DNA from: Actinomadura_E scrupuli
GTDB lineage: Bacteria > Actinomycetota > Actinomycetes > Streptosporangiales > Streptosporangiaceae
DNA length: 64,000 nt
Direction: 5' to 3'
NCBI RefSeq assembly: GCF_050971785.1
Contig: NZ_JBPCCU010000010.1
Coordinates: forward strand, 248,001-312,000
The notes beneath the pieces were generated by a model that ran no database searches, had not been told where the DNA came from, and saw nothing but the letters and a program-made list of their open reading frames with translations. The position numbers were made by a program, and so were the translations under genes. Each line of letters starts with the position of its first letter. The first letter of the stretch is position 1. Shown here piece after piece: positions 16,082 through 23,500 of this stretch.

Positions 16082-16507
16082 ATGACCACCCACCGGCCGA
16101 CCCAGGACGACCCCTTCACGATGGTGCTCGAGCCGGTCCCCGAGGCCGTCGGGCAGGCCCGCGACCTGGTCGGGACCGTCTTCGCAGGCTGGGGCCTGGA
16201 CGCCGACACCGCCCGCCTGATCGTCAGTGAGCTGGCCACCAACGCGGTCCGGGTGTGCGCCCCGGACCAGTACGTCGTCGTACGCGCCCACCTCACCGGG
16301 TCCGTACCGACGATCGAGGTGTGGGACTGCTCCGACGAGACGCCCGTCGCCGGCGATCCGGGCCTGACCGACGAGAGCGGCCGGGGACTGCTGCTGGTCG
16401 GTCTGCTCTCCTCGCGCTGGGGCGTACGGCCCCGTACCGAGGGCGGGAAGGTCGTCTGGGCCGAGCTGCCCGGCGACCCCGGGACGGCGGCGCCCGCGCG
16501 GCCGTAG
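16082..16507 (+). CDS. anti-sigma-factor-like ATP-binding protein (HATPase_c_2)
   Basis: A 141-residue GHKL ATPase of the RsbW/SpoIIAB-like group found widely in actinomycetes. The N box is seen as LIVSELATNAV (about 44-54), followed by WDCSDETP (D box, about 82) and ESGRGLLLVGLL (G-box region, about 100). It would bind ATP and a protein partner in the cytosol. The divergent Scr1 regulator and DUF397 gene complete a WhiJ-like triad. The Pro/Ala tail is short. ATG at 16082 has only a weak GGGCC upstream. Confidence 0.87.
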   Translation: MTTHRPTQDDPFTMVLEPVPEAVGQARDLVGTVFAGWGLDADTARLIVSELATNAVRVCAPDQYVVVRAHLTGSVPTIEVWDCSDETPVAGDPGLTDESGRGLLLVGLLSSRWGVRPRTEGGKVVWAELPGDPGTAAPARP

Positions 16508-16583
16508 CCCGGCGGGCCGAGGCCAGGGCCGAGACCGAGACCGGGCCGAAGCCGGGCCGGGGCAGACGGCCGCGTCCGGGTCC

Positions 16584-17747
16584 TCAGCGCGCCGGGCGCC
16601 CGGTGGGCGCGGCCTCGCCGAGCCGGGTGGCTGTGGCGGTGGCGCGGGCACCGGTGAGCCCCGCGTACACGCGCTCGTATCCGGCGGCCATGACCGCGAC
16701 GTCGAAGCGGCGTTCGGCATGCCGCCGGCAGGCCACCGGGGACAGGGCACCGGCGGCGTCGATCGCCGCGGGCAGCTCCGCCGGGTGGTCCCGGACGCAT
16801 CCGGTCACCCCGTCGACGACGATCTCGGGCACGGATCCGCGGCGCAGCGCGACGACCGGGGTGCCGCAGGCCATCGCCTCGATCATCACCATGCCGAACG
16901 GCTCGTCCCAGGTGATCGGGAACACCATGCAGTGCGCCGCCGCGTAGAGCAGTCGTTTCGCCCGCATGTCCGCCTCGCCGACGAACTCGGCGCCGGCGCC
17001 CAGCCGCGGCCGTACCTCGGCGTCGAAGTAGGCGCGCTCCACCGGCTCCAGCATCTTGCCCGCCAGGACGATCGGCCGGCCCGCCCGCCGGGCCGCCTCG
17101 ATGGCGAGATGGGCTCCTTTGTCAGGGCTGAACCGGCCCAGGAACAGGACGTAGTCGTCCTTGCGGGCGCGAAAGGGGAAGTCCGCGACCCGCAGCCCGT
17201 TGTGCACCGTGCCCGCCCAGCGCACGTCCGCCGCGAGCCGCCGCTGGGCGTGCGATATGGCGACCAGGTGGGTGACGGAGGACAGGTGGCGGTAGTAGTC
17301 GGCCATCTCCCCCGAGCACGGGCCGTGCGCGGTCACGACCGTCGGGACGGGGCGGCCCTTCGCGGTGAGCGGGCCGGCCAGGGAGTGGTCGTGCACGAGA
17401 TCGACGTCGAGGTGGTCCAGATAATGGCTGATCCACGCGGCCTGCAGCACCTCGGGCAACGATTCGCCCAGCCGCTCCGAGGGCGGCACCTCGTAGGTGC
17501 GCAGGAGCCGGGCGCGGGTGCCGTTACGGCCGGCCGCGACCATGACGACGTCGTGCCCGCGCTCGATGAGGGCGTCGGCGAGACCGGCGACCAGCGTCTC
17601 TATCCCCCCGTAGGCCCGCGGCGGCACCGAGAACCAGGGCGGCAGGGCCAGCGCGACGCGCAGCCGGCCGGTGCGGGGCGCGGTCGCCGGCCGCCCGCCG
17701 GGCCAGGGGCCGCCGGGCGCCAGGTGCAACCCGCCGGTACCGCTCAT
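16584..17747 (-). CDS. GT4-type glycosyltransferase
   Basis: A 387-residue retaining GT-B glycosyltransferase. The N-terminal Rossmann half opens with ALALPPWFSVPPRAYGGIE, and the donor-binding half includes FLGRFSPDKG (about 200), the E-x7-E motif region (DEPFGMVMIEAMACGTPVV, about 285) and GSVPEIVVDGVTG. Actinobacterial relatives next to debranching-type hydrolases transfer sugars from a nucleotide donor to an unknown acceptor. ATG at 17747 overlaps the stop of the upstream hydrolase by ATGA (17744-17747), so both enzymes are probably made together. The acceptor cannot be read from sequence. A short Arg/Ala tail ends the protein. Confidence 0.88.
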   Translation of the reverse strand: MSGTGGLHLAPGGPWPGGRPATAPRTGRLRVALALPPWFSVPPRAYGGIETLVAGLADALIERGHDVVMVAAGRNGTRARLLRTYEVPPSERLGESLPEVLQAAWISHYLDHLDVDLVHDHSLAGPLTAKGRPVPTVVTAHGPCSGEMADYYRHLSSVTHLVAISHAQRRLAADVRWAGTVHNGLRVADFPFRARKDDYVLFLGRFSPDKGAHLAIEAARRAGRPIVLAGKMLEPVERAYFDAEVRPRLGAGAEFVGEADMRAKRLLYAAAHCMVFPITWDEPFGMVMIEAMACGTPVVALRRGSVPEIVVDGVTGCVRDHPAELPAAIDAAGALSPVACRRHAERRFDVAVMAAGYERVYAGLTGARATATATRLGEAAPTGRPAR

Positions 17748-19900
17748 GCCGCCTCGCCGGGGGGCAGCGCCGCGGTCAGCGGCGCTCGCGGCTCCTCGAC
17801 CAGTTCGATGCCCGGCGGCAGCCCCGTCACCTCCAGCCGTCCGTCCGCCACGTGGATCGAGACCCGGCTCCCGGCGAGATTGAACCGGTCGATCCGCAGA
17901 TCTCCCAGCTCGGGCGGCAGCACGGGCGCGAGCCACACCTTCCCGTGCGGGATGGCGGGGTCGAACCGCAGCAGCACCCGGAGCAGGTGCACCGGGGTCG
18001 CCGCCGCCCACGCCTGGGGCGAGCAGGAGGTGGGGTAGGGCACCGGCCGCCGGTACTCGGACCGGTCGAAGCCGCAGAACAGCTCCGGCAGCCGCCCGCC
18101 GAAGCTCTCGGCCGCGTCGAGGAGGCTCAAGGCGATGCGCTGGGCCTGCTCGACGAAGCCGTACCGCATGAGGCCCGCGGCGACCACCGCGTTGTCGTGC
18201 GGCCAGATCGACCCGTTGTGGTAGCTCATCGGGTTGTAGGCGCCCATCGAGGAGGCGAGCGTGCGCACGCCCCACCCGGCGAACATCTCCGGGCTCATCA
18301 GCCGGTCGGCGACGGCGGGCGCCTTGTCGCAGTCGAGGATGCCCGTCAGCAGGCAGTGGCCCATATTGGAGGCGAGCGCGTCGATGGGCCTCTTGTCGCG
18401 GTCCAGGCCCACGGCGTACCAGCCCTTGTCCGGCAGCCAGAACGCCTCGTTGAAGCTCCGCTTCAGCGCCGCGGCCCGGTTGACGTAGTGGGCGGCGGTG
18501 ACCTCGTCGCCCATCTCCCTCGCGAAGTGCGCCCGGGCGACGTAGGCCGCGTAGACGTAGCCCTGCGCCTCGGCGAGGGCGATCGGCGGCTGGGCCAGGG
18601 TGCCGTCGGCGAAGTTGATGCCGTCGAAGGAGTCCTTCCAGCCCTGGTTGACCAGGCCGAGATCGGTCTTCCGCCGGTACTCGACGAAGCCGTCGCCGTC
18701 CAGGTCGCCGTAGTCCTCGATCCACTGCAGGGCCCGGTCGGCATGCGGCAGCATCTCCTCGACGATGTCGTCGTAGAGCCCCCAGCGCCGCAGCTCGCCC
18801 AGCAGCATGACGAACAGCGGGGTGGCGTCGACCGACCCGTAGTAGGCCACGCCGCGCGGCCTGCCGTGCAGCAGGCCGAGGTCGACGCCGTGGCGCAGCT
18901 CATGCATGATCTTGCCCGGCTCCTCCTCGCTCAGCGGGTCGACCCGCTCGCCCTGGAGTTCCGCCAGGACGCGCAGGGTGCCGAGGGCCGGCGACTGGTC
19001 CAGCGGCAGGGTCATCCAGGAGGAGATGAGCGAGTCCCGCCCGAAGATGGTCATGAACCACGGGGCTCCGGCGGCGATGGCCGGCGGCTGGTCGGGGCGC
19101 TCGTGGTCGAAGATGCGCAGCGAGCCGAGATCGGCCCGGCTGCGCCGCAGGGCCGTGCGCAGGCCCGGGTGCAGGGTGGAGACCGTGGGGCTGCCCCGTT
19201 CCCAGGCGTTCTGGCGCCGTGCCGGGCCGGCGTGCTCGATCGGATGGTGGGTGGGGAAATGCGGCTCCAGCTCGGTGCCGTCGATCAGCGGCTGCACCAG
19301 CACGGTCGTCTCCCAGGTGCCACGGGGCGGCACGGCCACCCGGAAGGCCAGCTCGCCGCAGCTCACCGTGGCCCCCGTGGCGCTCACCCGTACCCCGCGC
19401 TGCCTGTCCCGGAACTGGGAGACGATCAGCAGGCCGCCCTCGACCGCCGTCACCGAGCGCGTGCCGCGCTCCCTGCTGAGCCCCGCCTTGACGTCGAACA
19501 GATCGGCGAGATCGGACTCGGCCCGCAGCACGAGGTGCAGGCCCGCGGGCTCCCGGGACAGGTTCCGCACCACGATGTCCTCGCGCATGCCCCCGCCTAC
19601 GTACCGGGCCCGGGTGACCAGCAGGGTGCTCTCCGCCTGGCCCGGCCGCGGCCGCCCCCGTCCCACGAACGTCGCCGAGAACGGCTCACCCGGTATCACC
19701 GCCATCGGCTCGGCCGGTCCGCCGTCGATCTGGAGCTCCCAGTGCGACAGCAGGCGGGTGTCGCGGAAGAAGATCCCTTCGGTGCCCCCGGGCGTGATGT
19801 CACCGCCGGGCCCGCAGACGCAAAAGGCCGTGCCCTCCACGAGGGTGACGGCGCCCGGGCTCGGTGCGGCCGGGATCTCCTGAGCAGCCGGTTCGCTCAC
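17744..19900 (-). CDS. glycogen debranching / amylo-alpha-1,6-glucosidase-like protein
   Basis: A 718-residue two-part protein. The N-terminal beta-rich GDE_N_bis domain (about 15-230) contains GTEGIFFRDTRLLSHWEL. The C-terminal (alpha/alpha)6 barrel (about 270-690) has GRDSLI, QGWKDSFDGI and YHNGSIWPHDN, the last two carrying the probable acidic catalytic residues of this glucosidase type. It probably trims alpha-glucan or a related oligosaccharide in the cytosol. The real substrate of this widespread actinobacterial group is not established. GTG at 19900 starts it, and the stop overlaps the glycosyltransferase start. tRNA-Asn lies 181 bases upstream in the same direction with its own terminator between. 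Confidence 0.87.
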   Translation of the reverse strand: MSEPAAQEIPAAPSPGAVTLVEGTAFCVCGPGGDITPGGTEGIFFRDTRLLSHWELQIDGGPAEPMAVIPGEPFSATFVGRGRPRPGQAESTLLVTRARYVGGGMREDIVVRNLSREPAGLHLVLRAESDLADLFDVKAGLSRERGTRSVTAVEGGLLIVSQFRDRQRGVRVSATGATVSCGELAFRVAVPPRGTWETTVLVQPLIDGTELEPHFPTHHPIEHAGPARRQNAWERGSPTVSTLHPGLRTALRRSRADLGSLRIFDHERPDQPPAIAAGAPWFMTIFGRDSLISSWMTLPLDQSPALGTLRVLAELQGERVDPLSEEEPGKIMHELRHGVDLGLLHGRPRGVAYYGSVDATPLFVMLLGELRRWGLYDDIVEEMLPHADRALQWIEDYGDLDGDGFVEYRRKTDLGLVNQGWKDSFDGINFADGTLAQPPIALAEAQGYVYAAYVARAHFAREMGDEVTAAHYVNRAAALKRSFNEAFWLPDKGWYAVGLDRDKRPIDALASNMGHCLLTGILDCDKAPAVADRLMSPEMFAGWGVRTLASSMGAYNPMSYHNGSIWPHDNAVVAAGLMRYGFVEQAQRIALSLLDAAESFGGRLPELFCGFDRSEYRRPVPYPTSCSPQAWAAATPVHLLRVLLRFDPAIPHGKVWLAPVLPPELGDLRIDRFNLAGSRVSIHVADGRLEVTGLPPGIELVEEPRAPLTAALPPGEAA

Positions 19901-20043
19901 CCTGCCCCCCGTAGTGGACTCGCATGCGCTCCCACCTGGACGTTCCCCTCAACAGTACGACGGGGAGGATCCGGGGCGGTCGGGCAGGCCGGGGGCGGTC
20001 GGGCAGGCCGGGCGGCGGGACTCGACAGGCGGGACATGACGAA

Positions 20044-20068
20044 GGCGCGGACCGCAGTGGTCCGCGCC
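20044..20068 (-). terminator. terminator of tRNA-Asn
   Basis: GGCGCGGACC (20044-20053) and GGTCCGCGCC (20059-20068) form a perfect 10-bp stem with a 5-base loop, 13 bases beyond the tRNA 3' end. On the minus strand it is followed by TTCG, with no long T run. Confidence 0.8.
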
Positions 20069-20081
20069 TGGCCGGGCGGTG

Positions 20082-20154
20082 CTCCCGCGAGTGGACTCGA
20101 ACCACTAACCTGCCGGTTAACAGCCGGCTGCTCTGCCAATTGAGCTACGCGGGA
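20082..20154 (-). tRNA. tRNA-Asn (GTT)
   Basis: A 73-nt cloverleaf on the minus strand. The acceptor stem is TCCCGCG pairing with CGCGGGA, plus discriminator G. The D-arm is GCTCAATTGGCAGAGC. The anticodon stem-loop carries GTT (loop CTGTTAA), and the T-arm contains GGTTCGAGTCC. CCA is not encoded. The anticodon decodes asparagine AAC/AAU. Confidence 0.97.
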
Positions 20155-20325
20155 TCGTCGATGCCGATGATGTTGCTCCGCACACCGGCTGGACTAGATT
20201 AGCGCATCCGCAGAGGTGTTCGCTCCGCGCCGCTCCCAGGTCACGCCCTCCCGCACCCCCCGGCCGGACTGCTCCGGTTTTTGCTGGGTACGTCTACGCG
20301 CGATCGAACAACAGGGAGATGAATC

Positions 20326-20634
20326 ATGAAGTATCGCGCGACATTCATCGTGGGAGCGGCCGTCGGGTACGTGCTCGGCACCCGGGCCGGCAAGGAACGC
20401 TACGAGCAGATCAAGCGGGCCTCCAACCGGGTCGCCGAGAACCTCCAGCTGCAGGAGACCGCCGAGGTGCTGCGCGCCCAGGCCGGCGACAAGGTCGGTA
20501 CGGCGCGCGAGAAGGTCAGCGGCACCCTGCACGAGAAGTTCGGCGACAAGGCCGACAAGATCCCGGGCATGCACCGGCAGACCGGCGACGAGCTCCGCGA
20601 GCACCCGTCCCCGACCGCCCCGACCCGTCCTTGA
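20326..20634 (+). CDS. YtxH-like small protein
   Basis: A 102-residue protein starting with a short hydrophobic segment holding GAAVGYVLGTRAGKERY, the YtxH-type glycine-rich membrane-anchoring motif (about 9-27). A charged helical region (about 28-85) follows, then a Pro/Thr-rich tail. It is probably membrane-anchored with a cytosolic helix; the function in actinomycetes is unknown. ATG at 20326 follows AGGGAG by 7 bases. It ends at the strong bidirectional terminator at 20653-20690. Confidence 0.8.
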   Translation: MKYRATFIVGAAVGYVLGTRAGKERYEQIKRASNRVAENLQLQETAEVLRAQAGDKVGTAREKVSGTLHEKFGDKADKIPGMHRQTGDELREHPSPTAPTRP

Positions 20635-20652
20635 CCGCCCCCGGAGCCGTCG

Positions 20653-20690
20653 TGGCCGGGCCCCTCGCGGCGATGTGAGGGGCCCGGCCA
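20653..20690. terminator. strong bidirectional terminator
   Basis: A perfect 14-bp stem: TGGCCGGGCCCCTC (20653-20666) pairs with GAGGGGCCCGGCCA (20677-20690) over a 10-base loop. It sits between the convergent YtxH gene and the last gene of the leftward Ter-linked operon, so it marks that operon's probable end. Confidence 0.85.
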
Positions 20691-20706
20691 GGGCGGCTGG
20701 GGGCGA

Positions 20707-21213
20707 TCACAGACCCGTCTGGCGGCGAAGATCCTCCAGCAGCTGCTCCGCCTGGGCGCGCAGCCCGGCATCGGAGGGATCGAGCCCGGCGTCGAACACG
20801 AACGTCCAGCGCGGCTCACCCCCGTCGCGGCCGCGGCGCCCGACGATGCGGACCCCGCCCCCGCCGGGCAGCGCGCCGTACTGGCTGACCACGATCGTCG
20901 CGGTGACCCGCTCCTGCACGGCCCCGGGCACCGCCCCCGGCTCGGCCAGCCCGACGTGATGCCCGCCGTCCCCGCCGACCTCGCGGATGTGCAGCCAGCC
21001 GTCCTTCCACTGGGCGCGCTCGATGCGCTCCCACGGCAGCCGGACGAACCCCGCGTCCGGGGCGGGCAGGTACAGCGCGTCCGCGGTGACCACGGTGTAC
21101 GACCCGCCACGGGTCGTGGCGTGGGCGAGCACGCGCTCCCCCCGCCGCAGGGACAGCGCGTCGCGCACGGCCGGGGGCAGCCGGGCGACCTTGAGTGACC
21201 ACCGGGGTTTCAT
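20707..21213 (-). CDS. conserved hypothetical protein
   Basis: A 168-residue soluble protein with no family I can name with confidence. It begins with a basic stretch, then has alternating beta-type segments with tryptophans (LPWERIERAQWKDGWLHI) that resemble a PH-like/photosystem-barrel fold. It ends in a helix rich in Leu and Gln (AEQLLEDLRRQTGL). Similar short proteins occur in actinomycetes. It is 42 bases after the GH63-like gene on the same strand and just before the terminator at 20653-20690, so it is probably the last gene of that operon. Confidence 0.65.
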   Translation of the reverse strand: MKPRWSLKVARLPPAVRDALSLRRGERVLAHATTRGGSYTVVTADALYLPAPDAGFVRLPWERIERAQWKDGWLHIREVGGDGGHHVGLAEPGAVPGAVQERVTATIVVSQYGALPGGGGVRIVGRRGRDGGEPRWTFVFDAGLDPSDAGLRAQAEQLLEDLRRQTGL

Positions 21214-21255
21214 GGGTCCACGCTACCGAGGCCCCGCACCGCCGGGGGCCGCCGA

Positions 21256-22575
21256 TCACGCCGCCCGCGGGGCCCGGCGGGCGGCGAGCAGGTCGAGGAC
21301 CAGGGCCGCGGACCCGCTGAAGTCGTTGCTGCCCCTGCCGGTGCCGTCGAAGGGGTCGAAGAACTCCCGGAAGCCCGACTGCCGGACCAGCCGCAGCGTC
21401 GACCCGTACATGAGGTCGGCGATCACCGGGAGACCGTGGCCGGAGGCCCCGAGCCAGATCAGCCAGTTGATAGTGAGCCAGGTCGGCCCGCGCCCGTAGG
21501 AGGACCGGTCGAACATCGGGGACTGGATGTCGCAGGTGGGCACCGGATAGCCGGCCGCCCCGGCGAACCGGGCGGACAGCAGCAGGTCGGCCAGCGCGCG
21601 CAGCGGCGCGGCCGGCAGCTCCGGGTCGAGCAGCGGGCCGAAGGCCGCGACCGTGGCGACCGGGAGGCGCCGGCCCGCCCGCAGGTCCCGCGCCCGGAAA
21701 CAGCCCGCCTCCTCGTCCCACAGCCGGTCCAGGAGGGCCTCATGGATCCGCAGCGCCGCCTCCCGGTGCGGCCCCGGGTCCGCGCCGACGATGCCGGCGA
21801 TCTCGACCAGGGCGTGGGTCGAGGCCAGGTAGACGGCGTTGACCAGCGGATCCTCCACGGCGAAGGGATGGACGTCGCGCAGGTGCTCGTCGCGGTACCC
21901 GGCGTCCCGCAGCGTCGTGACCAGCCAGACATAGCGGTCGTAGTCCGTGCCGGTGGGCAGGCCCCGGGGGGTGTGGCAGGACGCGTACGTCGACGGGGGG
22001 AGCTGCAGGGCGGCCAGCGGGCGGTCCCAGACGGGGCTGTTGTCCAGGCCCGACTCCCAGGGATGGCAGATCGACATCAGCCCGCCCCCGGCGATGTCGC
22101 GGATCTCCGCCAGGTAGCGGTGCTGGGCCACCAGCAGCGGGTACAGGCGGACCAGGAAATCCCGGGCCGCCGCCGCGTCACCGGCGCCCTGGTAGACCCG
22201 CAGTGCCGCCAGCGCGTGCAACGGCGGCTGGGTGATCCCGGAGGTCTCGACGTCCCGGGGCGCCGCGGCCTGCTTGCGGCTGCGCCACAGCTCCGGCCCG
22301 GGGAAGTAGGCGTGCCGCACCAGCGCCGGGTTGAACACGATGTGCGGCACCAGCCCGTTGGCCCACTGCCCGCCGAACAGCGACAGCAGCTCCTGTTCCG
22401 CCCGGTCCTGGCGGTACCGGGCCAGGCCCATGCACACGAACGCCGAGTCCCACCCCCACTGGTGCGGGTAAAGCCCAGGCGAGGGGATCGTGGCGGCACC
22501 GGTCCAGTTCGCGTCGAGCACACGCGCGGCGGCCTGCCACAGGACGGACTCGTCGCCGGTCAGACGAGGGCTCAT
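21256..22575 (-). CDS. GH63-like (glucosylglycerate/mannosylglycerate hydrolase-type) glycoside hydrolase
   Basis: A 439-residue cytosolic (alpha/alpha)6-barrel hydrolase. WGWDSAF (40-46) and HPWESGLDNS (171-180) are hallmarks of the MGH1/GH63 group, and the C-terminal FREFFDPFDGTGRGSNDFSGSAAL matches the catalytic-base region. Characterised bacterial members hydrolyse glucosylglycerate or mannosylglycerate; the substrate here is inferred only. ATG at 22575 has AGAGG directly abutting it; a GTG at 22611 (12 residues longer) is the alternative. It follows the HAD gene of the Ter operon by 13-49 bases on the same strand, so it may be co-transcribed. Confidence 0.8.
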   Translation of the reverse strand: MSPRLTGDESVLWQAAARVLDANWTGAATIPSPGLYPHQWGWDSAFVCMGLARYRQDRAEQELLSLFGGQWANGLVPHIVFNPALVRHAYFPGPELWRSRKQAAAPRDVETSGITQPPLHALAALRVYQGAGDAAAARDFLVRLYPLLVAQHRYLAEIRDIAGGGLMSICHPWESGLDNSPVWDRPLAALQLPPSTYASCHTPRGLPTGTDYDRYVWLVTTLRDAGYRDEHLRDVHPFAVEDPLVNAVYLASTHALVEIAGIVGADPGPHREAALRIHEALLDRLWDEEAGCFRARDLRAGRRLPVATVAAFGPLLDPELPAAPLRALADLLLSARFAGAAGYPVPTCDIQSPMFDRSSYGRGPTWLTINWLIWLGASGHGLPVIADLMYGSTLRLVRQSGFREFFDPFDGTGRGSNDFSGSAALVLDLLAARRAPRAA

Positions 22576-22624
22576 CCTCTTAGAGTGACCGGTCGGTAGC
22601 TTCCTGGCCACCCTGTGGAGCCGG

Positions 22625-23500
22625 TTAAATTCCGCGCACCGGGACGGGGAGGGGGTCCGGAGGGAGGGTCCGCCAGGGCCCGGTGGCGGGAATCAGCGTG
22701 GGATCGAGGGCCCGGTCGAGCAGCCACCCGGCGATCTCCTCCCCCGCCGCCACCCCCCGGGCCGCGGTGACCTGGATCCGGGCGGAGAGCCCGCCCGCCT
22801 CGGCGAGCTCACCGTGCGCCGGGCGGATCGCCGCGTCGGCCGCCTCGAGCAGCTCCCCGTCGAGCAGGGAGTCACCGGCGGCCAGCAGCGCGCCCGCGCC
22901 GCTCCGGCGGGCCACCTCGACCGCCGCCGCCGACTTGGTCAGCGCCCGGGGCAGGCAGTAGATCTTGCGGCCCTGCACCGACGTCGTCCAGCCGAGCTCC
23001 GCGCACCAGGCGGTCAGGCCGGCGATCCAGGCGGCGGGCGGCGCGGCCCGGTCGATGACCAGATAGCAGAACAGCTCCGAGGCGATCCGCGGCCGGGACG
23101 CGTAGTCGCCGCTCACCTCCGCCAGATGGCCGAAGACCTCGCCGGGGGACGCGCAGCCGTCGGTACGGGCCCGTACCCGCGCCGACCAGTCCTCGTCCTC
23201 GACGCCGTCCACCAGCAGCCGGCCGCCGTTGGCGCAGATGGCGTAGCGTGGCGGCCCGCCGGGCAGCCGCACGCGGGCGTACTGCTCGGGGGTCCGGGTC
23301 GTCGTCGGCACCAGCAGCGCCGCGCCGCCCAGCCGTTCGAGCCGCTCCGCGGCGACCTGTGTGACGTAGGACAGCGGGAGCTCCTGGTAGAGCTCGACGC
23401 ACCTCAGCGGGGGCTCCTGCGGTGCGGGGCCACCGCCGTCCATCGCCGCCCTGGAGTAGATCAGGGTGCGGTCCAGGTCCACGCACACGAGGGTCGTCAT
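22625..23500 (-). CDS. HAD-superfamily phosphatase of the Ter biosynthetic cluster
   Basis: A 291-residue Cof/SPP-like HAD phosphatase. The nucleophile motif is VDLDRTLIYS (Asp 8 and 10), the conserved Thr region LVPTTTRT follows, a Lys sits in the RALTKSAAA segment, and GDSLLDGELL gives motif IV. In Ter-linked clusters an enzyme of this type is proposed to dephosphorylate a nucleoside-like intermediate; that role is established only by comparative genomics. ATG at 23500 overlaps the stop of the PRTase-TRSP-StiP gene by ATGA (23497-23500), so it is translated as the next step of the same pathway. Confidence 0.85.
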   Translation of the reverse strand: MTTLVCVDLDRTLIYSRAAMDGGGPAPQEPPLRCVELYQELPLSYVTQVAAERLERLGGAALLVPTTTRTPEQYARVRLPGGPPRYAICANGGRLLVDGVEDEDWSARVRARTDGCASPGEVFGHLAEVSGDYASRPRIASELFCYLVIDRAAPPAAWIAGLTAWCAELGWTTSVQGRKIYCLPRALTKSAAAVEVARRSGAGALLAAGDSLLDGELLEAADAAIRPAHGELAEAGGLSARIQVTAARGVAAGEEIAGWLLDRALDPTLIPATGPWRTLPPDPLPVPVRGI

